Below, in pieces: positions 32,914 to 42,475 of a DNA stretch of 64,000 nt. The notes under the pieces are model-generated. The model worked only from the letters and a program-made list of their open reading frames with translations. It was not told where the DNA came from and ran no database searches. The stretch is from positions 159,260 to 223,259 of the forward strand of contig NZ_JXXU01000040.1 of NCBI RefSeq assembly GCF_000967495.1. Direction: 5' to 3'. The position numbers and the translations under genes are program-made. Positions within the stretch are counted from its first letter, which is position 1, and each line of letters starts with the position of its first letter. This DNA is from Vibrio neptunius. GTDB lineage: Bacteria > Pseudomonadota > Gammaproteobacteria > Enterobacterales > Vibrionaceae.

Positions 32914-34635
32914 ATGCTGCTACTTACGAACCATATTGGTTATGAATCTCTGGGACCAAAACAGGCTATTTTGATGGCAGATGTTCCCAACCTACCATCT
33001 TCCACTGCCCTTTTGGTCTGTGCAGATAGCCATCAGACTGTTGCATCACTGGATGTTGAGATTGGGACTCGAGTGGCAAATTGGCACCAGGGGTATTTTT
33101 TTCGCATTGATTTTTCCAGCGTGGAAACACTAGGGCGCTATTACCTTAAGTACAATAGTTGCCAGTCTTCTATTTTTTCGATCGCACAAGATCTGCTCTT
33201 CACCTCCACACTGTCTGACGTACTGCACTATTTTAAATCCCAACGCAGCAGCGGCATCTACGATCATCAGGATCAAAACATACCGCTACTAAACAGCAGT
33301 CAAACTGTCGACGTTCGTGGAGGCTGGTACGATGCCTCTGGTGACGTCAGCAAATATTTAAGTCATCTCTCTTATGCCAACTATCTGAACCCACAACAAA
33401 TTCCAATGGTGGTGTGGAATATACTCAAAGGTCTTAAGTTATGCAGTACCAACGCAAAGCTGGCAGGCTTTACTCAGTTACGTCTCAAAGAAGAAGCTTT
33501 ATTTGGTGCCGATTTTCTAGTCCGGATGCAGCACGAATCGGGATATTTCTATACCACAGTATTTGATAAGTGGTCGAAAGACCCAGAGCAGCGTGAAATA
33601 TGCTCTTACGCAACGCAAGACGGCCACAAATCAGATGACTTTCAGGCTGGCTTTCGTCAAGGTGGTGGCATCGCCATCGCAGCATTAGCGGCAGCTGCAC
33701 GTTTGGATACCCATGGCGACTTTACCACGCAGCAATACCTGAATGCTGCTGAGTCCGGTTACCACCACCTAAAAGAACTCAATTGTCACTACCTCAATGA
33801 TGGCGAAGAAAACATTATTGATGAGTATTGCGCACTGATGGCCTGCGCAGAACTGTACAAAACAACGCAAAAGCATTTCTATCTTGAAGAAAGCCGATAC
33901 TGGGCGGCACGTTTAACGCAGCGACAGCAGTCAGATGCACTTATCCAGAACTTCTGGTCAGCGAATAAGGACGGCTCACGTCCTTATTATCATGCGGCGG
34001 AAGCTGGCTTACCTGTCATTGCTCTATGCCTGTATTTAGAGATCGAAGATGACTCACAACAACGCCAATCAACAGTCGATACCATCACGTATGCCTGTCA
34101 ATTTGAACTGACGGTTTCCACTAAAGTCGCCAACCCTTTTGGCTATCCACGTCAGTATGTTAAAGGCGTCAATCAAGTAAAAAAGGACGCTTTCTTCATC
34201 GCTCAGGATAATGAGAGTGGCTATTGGTGGCAGGGAGAAAATGCCCGTTTAGCGTCATTGTCTGCAATGGCGTACCTCGCTCAGCGGCATCTATGCGACG
34301 CTGAGCAAAAAAACAAGCTGAACCAGTTTGCCCAAAATGCTCTCAATTGGATTCTCGGCCTTAACCCGTATGACATGTGCATGTTAGATGGACACGGACG
34401 CAACAATCCCGACTATTTACCACACCTTGGATTTTTTAATGCCAAAGGAGGGATTTGTAACGGCATAACGGCAGGCTTCGACGATTCAGACGATATTGCA
34501 TTTAACCCAGTAGGGCAAAAAGACGACATGCTACAAAACTGGCGCTGGGGCGAGCAATGGATTCCTCATAGTGCATGGTATTTACTTGCCATCATGGCTC
34601 AGCAAGCTCATTTCAGTCGCATAGAGGAGCACTAA
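32914..34635 (+). CDS. Glycoside hydrolase family 9 (exo-beta-glucosaminidase type)
   Basis: A 573-residue GH9 enzyme with an N-terminal immunoglobulin-like (CelD_N) domain and an (alpha/alpha)6 catalytic barrel. The nucleophile/base region is visible as DVRGGWYDASGDVSKY with the two catalytic aspartates, and the C-terminal acid region is PFGYPRQ...DDIAFNP. The ATG at 32914 has GGGAG 7 bases upstream; an in-frame frame extension of 10 codons is unlikely. No signal peptide is visible, so it acts in the cytoplasm on imported oligomers. GH9 enzymes in this Vibrionaceae operon position have been characterised as exo-beta-D-glucosaminidases rather than endoglucanases. Confidence 0.9.
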   Translation: MLLLTNHIGYESLGPKQAILMADVPNLPSSTALLVCADSHQTVASLDVEIGTRVANWHQGYFFRIDFSSVETLGRYYLKYNSCQSSIFSIAQDLLFTSTLSDVLHYFKSQRSSGIYDHQDQNIPLLNSSQTVDVRGGWYDASGDVSKYLSHLSYANYLNPQQIPMVVWNILKGLKLCSTNAKLAGFTQLRLKEEALFGADFLVRMQHESGYFYTTVFDKWSKDPEQREICSYATQDGHKSDDFQAGFRQGGGIAIAALAAAARLDTHGDFTTQQYLNAAESGYHHLKELNCHYLNDGEENIIDEYCALMACAELYKTTQKHFYLEESRYWAARLTQRQQSDALIQNFWSANKDGSRPYYHAAEAGLPVIALCLYLEIEDDSQQRQSTVDTITYACQFELTVSTKVANPFGYPRQYVKGVNQVKKDAFFIAQDNESGYWWQGENARLASLSAMAYLAQRHLCDAEQKNKLNQFAQNALNWILGLNPYDMCMLDGHGRNNPDYLPHLGFFNAKGGICNGITAGFDDSDDIAFNPVGQKDDMLQNWRWGEQWIPHSAWYLLAIMAQQAHFSRIEEH

Positions 34636-34636
34636 C

Positions 34637-35512
34637 ATGACTGAGTATTTTGTCGGAATAGATGGCGGAGGCACATCTTGCCGAGCACGCATCAGAGATC
34701 AACACGGTAAGCAACTTGGAGAAGGTAAAAGTGGCAGCGCCAATATTCTTTTAGGGGTCGATGTGGCACTTCATTCTATTGTTGACGCAGTAACAATCGC
34801 TGCGCAAAAAGCCGAACTCGACTCATCTCAACTAAAACACATGCATTTAGGGTTAGCCTTGGCTGGTGCAGAACAAAGGTCGGTTTGGCATGAGTTTATG
34901 GTTCAAGCCCACCCTTTCGCTTCTATCGTACTCAACACTGATGCTTATGGGGCGTGCTTAGGCGCTCACAATGGCGACAGTGGAGCGATTATGATTGCTG
35001 GGACAGGATCTTGTGGCATTTATTTGTCCGGTAATGAGCAGCATGTTGTAGGGGGGCGAGAGTTTCCTATTTCCGATCAAGGCGGTGGCGCCATGATGGG
35101 GCTGACATTAATTCAAAAAGTGCTTATTGCTGAAGATGGTATTGGTGAAAAAACGCCTTTATGCCAAGAAGTGATGACCCACTTCTCCAACGATGTCGAC
35201 CAAATTGTGAGTTGGTCGAAAAACGCCTTACCCCGTGACTATGGCCAGTTTTCGCCAATGATTTTTCGCCATGCGGCCCAAGCCGATTCATTAGCTATCT
35301 CGTTGCTTAAACAAACTGCAGCCGACATTGAAATGTTCATTCTCGCCTTACATAAGAAAGGTGCCAACCGAATCTGCCTAATGGGCAGCATAGCAGAGCG
35401 TATGCATGACTGGCTTTCGCCTCCTGTTCAACAGTGGATTGTTGAACCCCAGTTCGATGCCATTGAAGGGGCATTAATGTTTGCTGGCAAACCAGAGCAT
35501 AACCTGTATTAA
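34637..35512 (+). CDS. gspK: Glucosamine kinase (BadF/BcrA-type ATPase fold)
   Basis: Phosphorylates glucosamine to glucosamine-6-phosphate, 291 residues. The N-terminal ATP phosphate-binding loop is FVGIDGGGTSCRARI, and the second phosphate motif is MIAGTGSCGIYL. These are typical of the BadF/BadG sugar-kinase-like superfamily that includes N-acetylglucosamine kinase. It starts one base after the GH9 stop, fitting a job on the glucosamine that GH9 releases. The V. cholerae homologue has been shown to be a specific GlcN kinase. Confidence 0.92.
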   Translation: MTEYFVGIDGGGTSCRARIRDQHGKQLGEGKSGSANILLGVDVALHSIVDAVTIAAQKAELDSSQLKHMHLGLALAGAEQRSVWHEFMVQAHPFASIVLNTDAYGACLGAHNGDSGAIMIAGTGSCGIYLSGNEQHVVGGREFPISDQGGGAMMGLTLIQKVLIAEDGIGEKTPLCQEVMTHFSNDVDQIVSWSKNALPRDYGQFSPMIFRHAAQADSLAISLLKQTAADIEMFILALHKKGANRICLMGSIAERMHDWLSPPVQQWIVEPQFDAIEGALMFAGKPEHNLY

Positions 35513-35522
35513 AGGGGATACC

Positions 35523-37430
35523 ATGAGTTATCGTATTGACCTCACCGTTCTGTCTGAGCATAAGCAATACTGTCGCTTTGGTCTGACGCTACACAACCTG
35601 TCGGATCAAGCACTAAACAATTGGCATTTGCAGTTCATCATTGACCGCTACATCCTTCCTGATAGCTTTAGTCACGGTTCGATCAAACAAACAGGCAGCT
35701 TTTGCGTTGTTACTCCGGATAGCTACACACTCGACGCAAATCAGCATTATTACTGCGAATTTAGCATCAATACAGCGCCATTGCGCTTTTACACTGACGG
35801 CCTCAAAGATGCTTTGATTGTCAGTGACAATGATGCTAATGAGTTAGCAGTGACGTTGACGCCTATTGCTATCGCCTCCCCCTATCAAGAGCGCACCCAA
35901 CTTGACCCGATACCTGCTGCGGAGCACTCACTGATCCCGGCACCCAACCAGATCAGTTATCAGGGTGGAACCTTTCATTTATCGGCCTCCAGCCAGATTA
36001 CCCTGCAAACTGCGCAAGCCGAAAAAGCAGCGACTTGGCTAGAGACAGAACTAACTACTATTTTTGGCTATCAGGCCAAGGCCATTGGTCAAAGCGAAAT
36101 CCTGTTTCGCAATAATCCAACCTTGGATGAAAGTCAGTATCAGCTGATCGTATCCGCTACAGGTGTCAGGATTGAATCGGCATCGGCTGCAGGTTTCGTA
36201 CATGCCAGTGCCACGTTAATGCAACTCATAAAACAAGATAACGACCAATTATCAGTACCTTATGTCAAAGTAGTGGATAAGCCTCGCTTTAAATACCGAG
36301 GCATGATGCTCGACTGCGCTCGCCATTTCCATTCAATCGACGATATCAAACGGTTAATTAACCAACTCGCTCACTACAAGTTCAATACTTTTCACTGGCA
36401 TTTAACCGATGATGAAGGCTGGAGACTGGAGATCAACGCTTTTCCTCAGCTCACGCAAGTAGGGGCATTTCGGGGAAGAGACTCGGCACTCAAGCCGCAA
36501 TTTAGTCATCTTTCGCCAGTATATGGCGGGTATTATTCTCAGCATCAGGTAAGAGAAGTGATTGCTTATGCTCAAGAGCGAGGTATTACCGTCATTCCTG
36601 AAATTGATATTCCGGGTCACTGCCGAGCAGCGATTAAAGCCCTTCCAGAATTACTGCTCGATCCGAGCGACAAATCGGCATATCGCAGTATTCAGCATTA
36701 CACCGATAATGTTCTCTCTCCTGCAATACCAGGTACTTACGAGTTTCTCGATAAAGTGCTTGAAGAAGTCTCCAGTCTGTTTCCAGCCCCTTGGGTGCAT
36801 ATTGGCGCCGATGAAGTGCCTGATGGCGTTTGGCTCCAGAGCGCGAATTGCCAAGCATTAATGGAATCTGAAGGATACCAGAATACTAAAGAACTTCAGG
36901 GGCACCTGCTGCGATATGCCGAGCAAAAATTACGCTCTTTGGGCAAGCGTATGGTCGGCTGGGAAGAAGCTCAGCACGGAGATAAAGTCAGCAAAGATAC
37001 CGTAATTTATTCTTGGTTGAGTGAAGAGGCAGCCCTCAAGTGTGCCAAACAAGGTTTCGATGTTGTCCTACAACCAGCCCAATCGACCTATCTAGATATG
37101 GCACAGGATTATTCCCCTGAAGAACCTGGCGTCGACTGGGCGAATGTCATTCCTCTCGAAAGCGCGTATCGCTATGAACCTCTGGCTGACATTCCACAAG
37201 AAGACCCTATCCGTAAACGTATTCTCGGCATTCAGTGCGCGCTATGGTGTGAACTTGTCTCCCACCAGCAACGGCTGGACTACATGGTGTTCCCTCGCCT
37301 GACAGCCATAGCAGAAGCTTGCTGGACAATGAAACAACATCGCGACTGGTACGACTATCAAGCAAGGTTGAAAGGCCACTTATCTTTACTCGATAAACAA
37401 GGCATCAATTATCGCAACCCTTGGAAATAA
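35523..37430 (+). CDS. Beta-N-acetylhexosaminidase (GH20)
   Basis: A 635-residue cytoplasmic exo-hexosaminidase that removes terminal GlcNAc from chitin oligosaccharides. The N-terminal carbohydrate-binding-like domain (about 1-130) precedes a GH20 alpha-beta domain and a TIM barrel with the catalytic pair Asp430-Glu431 in HIGADEV. KYRGMMLDCARHFHS opens the barrel. No signal peptide is seen. The ATG at 35523 follows GGGGATACC; an earlier in-frame start would overlap the kinase gene. It lies 10 bases after the kinase stop. Confidence 0.94.
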   Translation: MSYRIDLTVLSEHKQYCRFGLTLHNLSDQALNNWHLQFIIDRYILPDSFSHGSIKQTGSFCVVTPDSYTLDANQHYYCEFSINTAPLRFYTDGLKDALIVSDNDANELAVTLTPIAIASPYQERTQLDPIPAAEHSLIPAPNQISYQGGTFHLSASSQITLQTAQAEKAATWLETELTTIFGYQAKAIGQSEILFRNNPTLDESQYQLIVSATGVRIESASAAGFVHASATLMQLIKQDNDQLSVPYVKVVDKPRFKYRGMMLDCARHFHSIDDIKRLINQLAHYKFNTFHWHLTDDEGWRLEINAFPQLTQVGAFRGRDSALKPQFSHLSPVYGGYYSQHQVREVIAYAQERGITVIPEIDIPGHCRAAIKALPELLLDPSDKSAYRSIQHYTDNVLSPAIPGTYEFLDKVLEEVSSLFPAPWVHIGADEVPDGVWLQSANCQALMESEGYQNTKELQGHLLRYAEQKLRSLGKRMVGWEEAQHGDKVSKDTVIYSWLSEEAALKCAKQGFDVVLQPAQSTYLDMAQDYSPEEPGVDWANVIPLESAYRYEPLADIPQEDPIRKRILGIQCALWCELVSHQQRLDYMVFPRLTAIAEACWTMKQHRDWYDYQARLKGHLSLLDKQGINYRNPWK

Positions 37431-37481
37431 CTTTTGCTGGCGGCCATAGCCCTTAGCAGTTTTCTCTAGCAAATACATTAA

Positions 37482-37500
37482 GCCACCGTTTCAGTGGCTG
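37482..37500 (+). repeat. Small hairpin before chitobiose phosphorylase gene
   Basis: Stem AGCCAC/GTGGCT with a 7-base loop and no T run, in the 88-base gap between the GH20 and GH94 genes. Possibly an mRNA processing or stabilising element. Confidence 0.35.
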
Positions 37501-37518
37501 TAGGAAAAGGAATAAAAC

Positions 37519-39927
37519 ATGAAATACGGCTATTTCGATAACGAGAATCGTGAATACGTCATCACTCGCCCTGACGTACCTGCGCCATGGACAAACTACC
37601 TAGGCACTGAGAAGTTCTGTACGGTTATCTCGCACAATGCGGGGGGCTATTCGTTCTACAACTCGCCAGAATACAACCGTGTTACTAAATTCCGCCCGAA
37701 TGCGACCTTCGATCGCCCAGGACATTACGTTTATCTGCGTGATGATGAAACAGGTGATTATTGGTCAATCTCTTGGCAACCAGTGGCCAAAAGCCTAGAT
37801 GAAGCAAACTACGAAGTCCGTCATGGCTTGTCATACTCTAAGTTCAAGTGTGAATACAGCGGCATTTCCGCGACGAAAACACTCTTCGTCCCTAAAGGCG
37901 AAGACGCTGAAATTTGGGATGTGGTGCTCAAGAACACCTCTGAAAAACCACGTACCATCAGCGCGTTCTCTTTTGTTGAATTCTCATTCAGCCATATCCA
38001 ATCTGACAACCAAAACCATCAGATGTCTCTGTACTCCGCAGGTACGACTTACAATGAAGGTGTAATTGAATACGACCTGTACTACAACACCAACGATTTC
38101 GAAGGTTTCTACTACCTTGCTTCGACGTTTTCTCCAGATTCTTACGACGGTCAGCGTGACAGCTTCCTAGGTCTTTACCGCGACGAAGCCAACCCAATCG
38201 CCGTGGAAAAGGGCCAATGCTCCAACACGGCTCAGACTTGTTACAACCACTGCGGTTCTCTACACAAGCAATTTACCATCCAACCAGGTGAAGAAGTTCG
38301 CTTTGCTTACATTCTAGGTATCGGCAAAGGCAATGGTGAGCGCCTACGTGCTAAATACCAAGACCTAGCAGAGGTCGATAACGCCTTCGCTGGTATCAAA
38401 GCCCACTGGGATGAGCGTTGTGGCAAGTTCCAAGTGAAATCACCAAACGAAGGTCTAGACACCATGATCAACGCATGGACACTATACCAAGCAGAAACCT
38501 GTGTCGTGTGGTCTCGTTTTGCATCCTTTATCGAAGTGGGTGGTCGTACTGGCCTTGGTTACCGCGATACCGCACAGGACGCGATTTCAGTCCCTCATGC
38601 CAACCCAGCAATGACACGCAAGCGTATCGTTGATCTACTGCGCGGTCAGGTGAAAGCGGGTTATGGTCTGCACCTATTCGATCCAGACTGGTTCGATCCA
38701 GAGAAAGCAGATGTGAAACCGTCTAAGTCGCCAACGGTTGTTCCTACCCCATCCGACGAAGACAAAATCCACGGCATTGAAGACACGTGTTCGGATGACC
38801 ACCTATGGTTAGTGCCAACCATCTGTAAATACGTAATGGAAACCGGTGAGCACAACTTCTTCGACGAAATGATCCCTTACGCAGATGGTGGCGATGCCAG
38901 CGTTTATGACCACATGAAAGCAGCATTAGACTTCTCTGCTGAATACGTAGGTCAAACCGGTATTTGTAAAGGTCTACGCGCAGACTGGAACGACTGTCTA
39001 AACCTAGGCGGTGGCGAATCTTCAATGGTGTCGTTCCTCCATTTCTGGGCTCTGCAAGAGTTCATCGACCTAGCGAAATATCTAGGTAAAGACTCTGACG
39101 TTGAGAAATATACCGAGATGGCAGCAAATGTCCGCGAAGCATGTGAAGCACACCTTTGGGATGATGAAGGCGGTTGGTACATCCGCGGCCTAACCAAGAG
39201 CGGTGACAAAATCGGTACAGCACAACAAGCAGAAGGTCGTGTACACCTTGAGTCAAACACCTTAGCTGTACTCTCTGGCGCGGTATCCCAAGAACGCGGC
39301 GAGAAAGCAATGGATGCCGTAGATGAGAACCTGTTCTCTGAATATGGCTTACACCTCAACTCGCCGTCTTTCGCAACACCTAACGATGACATCGGCTTCG
39401 TGACTCGCGTTTATCAAGGCGTGAAAGAAAACGGCGCTATCTTCTCACACCCAAACCCATGGGCTTGGGTTGCAGAAGCAAAATTGGGGCGTGGTGACCG
39501 TGCAATGAAATTCTACGATGCACTCAACCCATACAACCAAAACGACATCATCGAAAAACGGATTGCAGAACCTTACTCTTACGTACAGTTCATTATGGGC
39601 CGTGACCACCAAGATCACGGGCGGGCGAATCACCCATGGCTAACTGGCACATCGGGTTGGGCTTACTTCGCAGTCACCAACTTTATTCTCGGCGTACGTA
39701 CAGGTTTTGACGGACTGACGATTGATCCGTGTATCCCAACCAACTGGCCGGGTTTCGAAGTGACTCGTCAATGGCTAGAGGCAACGTACAACATCAAAGT
39801 GGAGAACCCAGACTCAGTGAGCAAAGGGGTCAAATCGATCCTAGTCAATGGAGAAGAAGTGTCTGGCTCCGCGATACCCGTACAGCCAAAAGGCAGCGTT
39901 AACGACGTCGTCGTTGTACTTGGTTAA
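37519..39927 (+). CDS. chbP: N,N'-diacetylchitobiose phosphorylase (GH94)
   Basis: Reversible phosphorolysis of (GlcNAc)2 to GlcNAc-1-phosphate plus GlcNAc, saving one ATP. The 802-residue length is nearly that of the V. proteolyticus enzyme (801). The catalytic acid Asp492 in RADWNDCLNLGG is at the same position. The N-terminal beta-sandwich (1-270), helical linker and (alpha/alpha)6 barrel are typical of GH94. AAAAGGAATAAAAC precedes the ATG. Codon use is strongly biased, which suggests very high expression when the operon is on. The GlcNAc-1-P product feeds the next gene. Confidence 0.97.
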   Translation: MKYGYFDNENREYVITRPDVPAPWTNYLGTEKFCTVISHNAGGYSFYNSPEYNRVTKFRPNATFDRPGHYVYLRDDETGDYWSISWQPVAKSLDEANYEVRHGLSYSKFKCEYSGISATKTLFVPKGEDAEIWDVVLKNTSEKPRTISAFSFVEFSFSHIQSDNQNHQMSLYSAGTTYNEGVIEYDLYYNTNDFEGFYYLASTFSPDSYDGQRDSFLGLYRDEANPIAVEKGQCSNTAQTCYNHCGSLHKQFTIQPGEEVRFAYILGIGKGNGERLRAKYQDLAEVDNAFAGIKAHWDERCGKFQVKSPNEGLDTMINAWTLYQAETCVVWSRFASFIEVGGRTGLGYRDTAQDAISVPHANPAMTRKRIVDLLRGQVKAGYGLHLFDPDWFDPEKADVKPSKSPTVVPTPSDEDKIHGIEDTCSDDHLWLVPTICKYVMETGEHNFFDEMIPYADGGDASVYDHMKAALDFSAEYVGQTGICKGLRADWNDCLNLGGGESSMVSFLHFWALQEFIDLAKYLGKDSDVEKYTEMAANVREACEAHLWDDEGGWYIRGLTKSGDKIGTAQQAEGRVHLESNTLAVLSGAVSQERGEKAMDAVDENLFSEYGLHLNSPSFATPNDDIGFVTRVYQGVKENGAIFSHPNPWAWVAEAKLGRGDRAMKFYDALNPYNQNDIIEKRIAEPYSYVQFIMGRDHQDHGRANHPWLTGTSGWAYFAVTNFILGVRTGFDGLTIDPCIPTNWPGFEVTRQWLEATYNIKVENPDSVSKGVKSILVNGEEVSGSAIPVQPKGSVNDVVVVLG

Positions 39928-39936
39928 CTACCCAAT

Positions 39937-39961
39937 GAGCCTCTCTCGCAGAGGCTCTTTT
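39937..39961 (+). terminator. Hairpin between chbP and the mutase gene
   Basis: Eight-bp stem GAGCCTCT/AGAGGCTC (39937-39957) followed by TTTTGTTC, within a 55-base intercistronic gap. Strong enough to be a partial terminator, reducing mutase relative to chbP. Confidence 0.6.
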
Positions 39962-39982
39962 GTTCAATAAAGGATTAAAGCA

Positions 39983-41395
39983 ATGATTAAGTTTGGTACT
40001 GGTGGCTGGCGCGCATTTATCGGTGAAGAATTTACCAAAGATAATGTTCGCTTGGTTGCCCAAGCGCTGGCAAACATCATCAACCATGAGAAAGTCGCCG
40101 ACAAAGGGTTCATTATTGGTTACGACCGTCGTTTTTTATCTGACAAAGCGGGTCGCTGGTTCGCCGAGGTGCTTGCCGCTAACAATATTCCCGTTAGCTT
40201 CATCGACAAATTTGTTCCGACGCCAATTGTGATGTTTAAAGCCAAAGCGATGGGTTGTGCCTACTCGGCATGCATTACTGCGTCCCACAACCCAGCAGAT
40301 TACAACGGTATTAAAGTCTTTATTGAAGGAGGCCGTGATGCCGATGAGATAATCACTGAAAAGATCGAAACTCAAATTGTAACTTTAACTGGCGATAAAG
40401 TGCAAAGCGTAGAGTTTGAGCAGGCGGTTGAAGATAAACTGATTACCATCATTAACCCAATGAACGAATTCGTCGACTCGATCATCGACTTTATCGACAT
40501 AGAAGCGATCAGAAAAGCCAATTTACGTGTACTGATTGATCCCATGTTTGGTGTGGCTAAAAACGCGCTGCAAACGGTATTGATCAATGGTCGCTGTGAC
40601 GTTGATGTGATTAACGATGGCAAAAACCCTGACTTTGGTGGCTTGATGCCATCTCCCAGCGCTGCCACATTGTATCGTCTAAAACATCTTGTTGCAGAGC
40701 AAGGTTACGACATTGGTATTGGCACCGATGGCGATGCTGATCGTCTCGGCATCATCGACGAAAAAGGTCACTTTATTCACCCTAATGAAGTGTTGATCCT
40801 GCTTTACTACTACTTGCTTGAGTACAAAGGCTGGTCCGGTTCCGTAGTTCGTAACATCGCGACCACTCATATTCTAGACAAAATAGCAGCAGACCATGGT
40901 GAGAAGAGCTTTGAAGTACCCGTGGGCTTTAAGCACATCAGCTCACAAATGGAAGCCAATGATTCGCTGATTGGTGGCGAAAGCTCGGGCGGTTTGACGA
41001 TTCGTGGCCATATCAAAGGTAAAGATGGCGTATTCGCCTCCAGTCTATTGGTTGAAATGATTTCAGTAACAGGTAAAAAGCTTTCTGAGCTTCTTGATGA
41101 AATTTATACCAAATACGGCTATGCCTATACGGCAGAAGGAGACTGTAGCTTTAAAGCCGGGCAAAAGCAGGCACTGCATCACATGATATATGTCGAGAAG
41201 CAACTACCACAGTTTGAGTTTGAAATTGAACACGTGAGCTACGAAGATGGCGCTAAAGTCTATTTCAAAAATGGCGGCTGGGTCATTGCCCGATTCTCTG
41301 GTACCGAGCCTCTTCTGCGTATCTTTGCGGAGATGGCGGACAAGGAGACCGCAGAAGGCATCGTTGAGCAGTTCAAAACATTCTTACAACTATAA
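39983..41395 (+). CDS. Hexosamine phosphomutase (phosphoglucomutase/phosphomannomutase family)
   Basis: A 470-residue alpha-D-phosphohexomutase. The catalytic serine is Ser101 in TASHNPADYNG, the metal loop is GTDGDADRLGI, the sugar loop is GGESSGG, and the phosphate loop is RFSGTEPLLRI. From its place after chbP it most likely converts GlcNAc-1-P to GlcNAc-6-P, joining chitobiose phosphorolysis to NagA/NagB metabolism. Sequence alone does not rule out glucose-phosphate specificity. AAAGGATTAAAGCA is its ribosome binding site. It is the last gene of the operon. Confidence 0.9.
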   Translation: MIKFGTGGWRAFIGEEFTKDNVRLVAQALANIINHEKVADKGFIIGYDRRFLSDKAGRWFAEVLAANNIPVSFIDKFVPTPIVMFKAKAMGCAYSACITASHNPADYNGIKVFIEGGRDADEIITEKIETQIVTLTGDKVQSVEFEQAVEDKLITIINPMNEFVDSIIDFIDIEAIRKANLRVLIDPMFGVAKNALQTVLINGRCDVDVINDGKNPDFGGLMPSPSAATLYRLKHLVAEQGYDIGIGTDGDADRLGIIDEKGHFIHPNEVLILLYYYLLEYKGWSGSVVRNIATTHILDKIAADHGEKSFEVPVGFKHISSQMEANDSLIGGESSGGLTIRGHIKGKDGVFASSLLVEMISVTGKKLSELLDEIYTKYGYAYTAEGDCSFKAGQKQALHHMIYVEKQLPQFEFEIEHVSYEDGAKVYFKNGGWVIARFSGTEPLLRIFAEMADKETAEGIVEQFKTFLQL

Positions 41396-41408
41396 CTAGC
41401 CTAGAGAT

Positions 41409-41440
41409 CAAAACACCCAGCGATTTGCTGGGTGTTTTGT
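41409..41440. terminator. Bidirectional terminator ending chitin operon and fbp operon
   Basis: Stem ACACCCAGC/GCTGGGTGT (41413-41435) with loop GATTT and flanking A and T runs, between two convergent operons. Confidence 0.92.
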
Positions 41441-41443
41441 CAT

Positions 41444-42475
41444 TTAAAAAGCCAATACGCCTTGCGTTTCAACTTTAACCGCAACAGGTTGACCTATCGA
41501 CAGTGGCTCTGAGGAGCTGGCCAATAATCGACTACCGCTTGCATCAATCACATAACGACAATGGTCACCCATAAACTGTTGCTCCAAAACCGTCACACTA
41601 CTCTCCTCAGTAGCACTGATCTGAACATGCTGTGGGCGCAGCAACAGCTCACATTCTGCTTGTAGCTGAATTTCTTGCTGAGCTTGCGCCTCAACCACCC
41701 CTAACTCAGTTTCAAACTCAGACTCAGACACACGCTTCGCGATCAAGTAGCTGCCGCCTCCTAAGAAATCCGCAACAAATTTGCTCGAAGGCTGATAGTA
41801 AAGCTCACTCGCCGTACCATACTGTTCAATCACGCCGTGGTTCATCACCGCCATCTTATCAGCGAAGGCAAACGCCTCTTCCCGACTGTGAGTAACAAAT
41901 ATCGCCGTGACGCCATGCTTTTTGAAGATCTTACGGATTTCTGCAATCAACTCATGGCGAACCTGAGTATCAATGTTAGAGAAAGGTTCATCTAACAACA
42001 ATAAGTCAGGCTTGTATGCCAATGAACGAGCAATAGCAACACGCTGCTGCTGTCCACCGGACAACTGATGTGGATAGCGCTCTTCGAACCCTGTCAGGTG
42101 AACCAGATCAAGCATTTCTGCCACTTTGGCTTTTCTGTCACCATTAGCCAACGCCTTCAGACCAAAAGCCACATTTTCCTCAACGGTTAAGTGCGGAAAA
42201 AGAGCGTAATCCTGAAAAATCATACCAATATTACGCTGCTCAGGCGGCAGCCAGTGTTTACCGTCATCAATTGTCATACAGTTCAAACTCATTGAGCCAG
42301 AACTGAGCGGTATTAAGCCCGCAATCGCTTTAAGTAAAGTGGTCTTCCCGCAGCCACTCGCGCCCAGTAAGCAAACAATCTCACCGTGTTCCACCTCTAG
42401 TGATAGTGATTCCAATACGGTTGTCTGTTCATCGTACTTACAAGTTAACTTATTGATTGATAATGCGCAGCTCAT
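41444..42475 (-). CDS. fbpC: Iron(III) ABC transporter ATPase FbpC
   Basis: ATP-binding subunit of the periplasmic ferric-iron importer, 343 residues. Walker A GASGCGKTT, signature LSGGQQQR, Walker B LLLLDEPFSNID and switch His in FVTHSREEA are present. The C-terminal TOBE-like domain (about 240-343) is typical of FbpC/PotA proteins. Its start codon overlaps the last base of the permease gene, showing translational coupling. Last gene of fbpABC, in the same place as in V. cholerae. Confidence 0.94.
   Translation of the reverse strand: MSCALSINKLTCKYDEQTTVLESLSLEVEHGEIVCLLGASGCGKTTLLKAIAGLIPLSSGSMSLNCMTIDDGKHWLPPEQRNIGMIFQDYALFPHLTVEENVAFGLKALANGDRKAKVAEMLDLVHLTGFEERYPHQLSGGQQQRVAIARSLAYKPDLLLLDEPFSNIDTQVRHELIAEIRKIFKKHGVTAIFVTHSREEAFAFADKMAVMNHGVIEQYGTASELYYQPSSKFVADFLGGGSYLIAKRVSESEFETELGVVEAQAQQEIQLQAECELLLRPQHVQISATEESSVTVLEQQFMGDHCRYVIDASGSRLLASSSEPLSIGQPVAVKVETQGVLAF

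Noticed and set aside
36402..39633. Numerous minus-strand frames under the GH20 and GH94 genes
   Set aside because: No motifs, no ribosome binding sites; shadows of high-bias genes.
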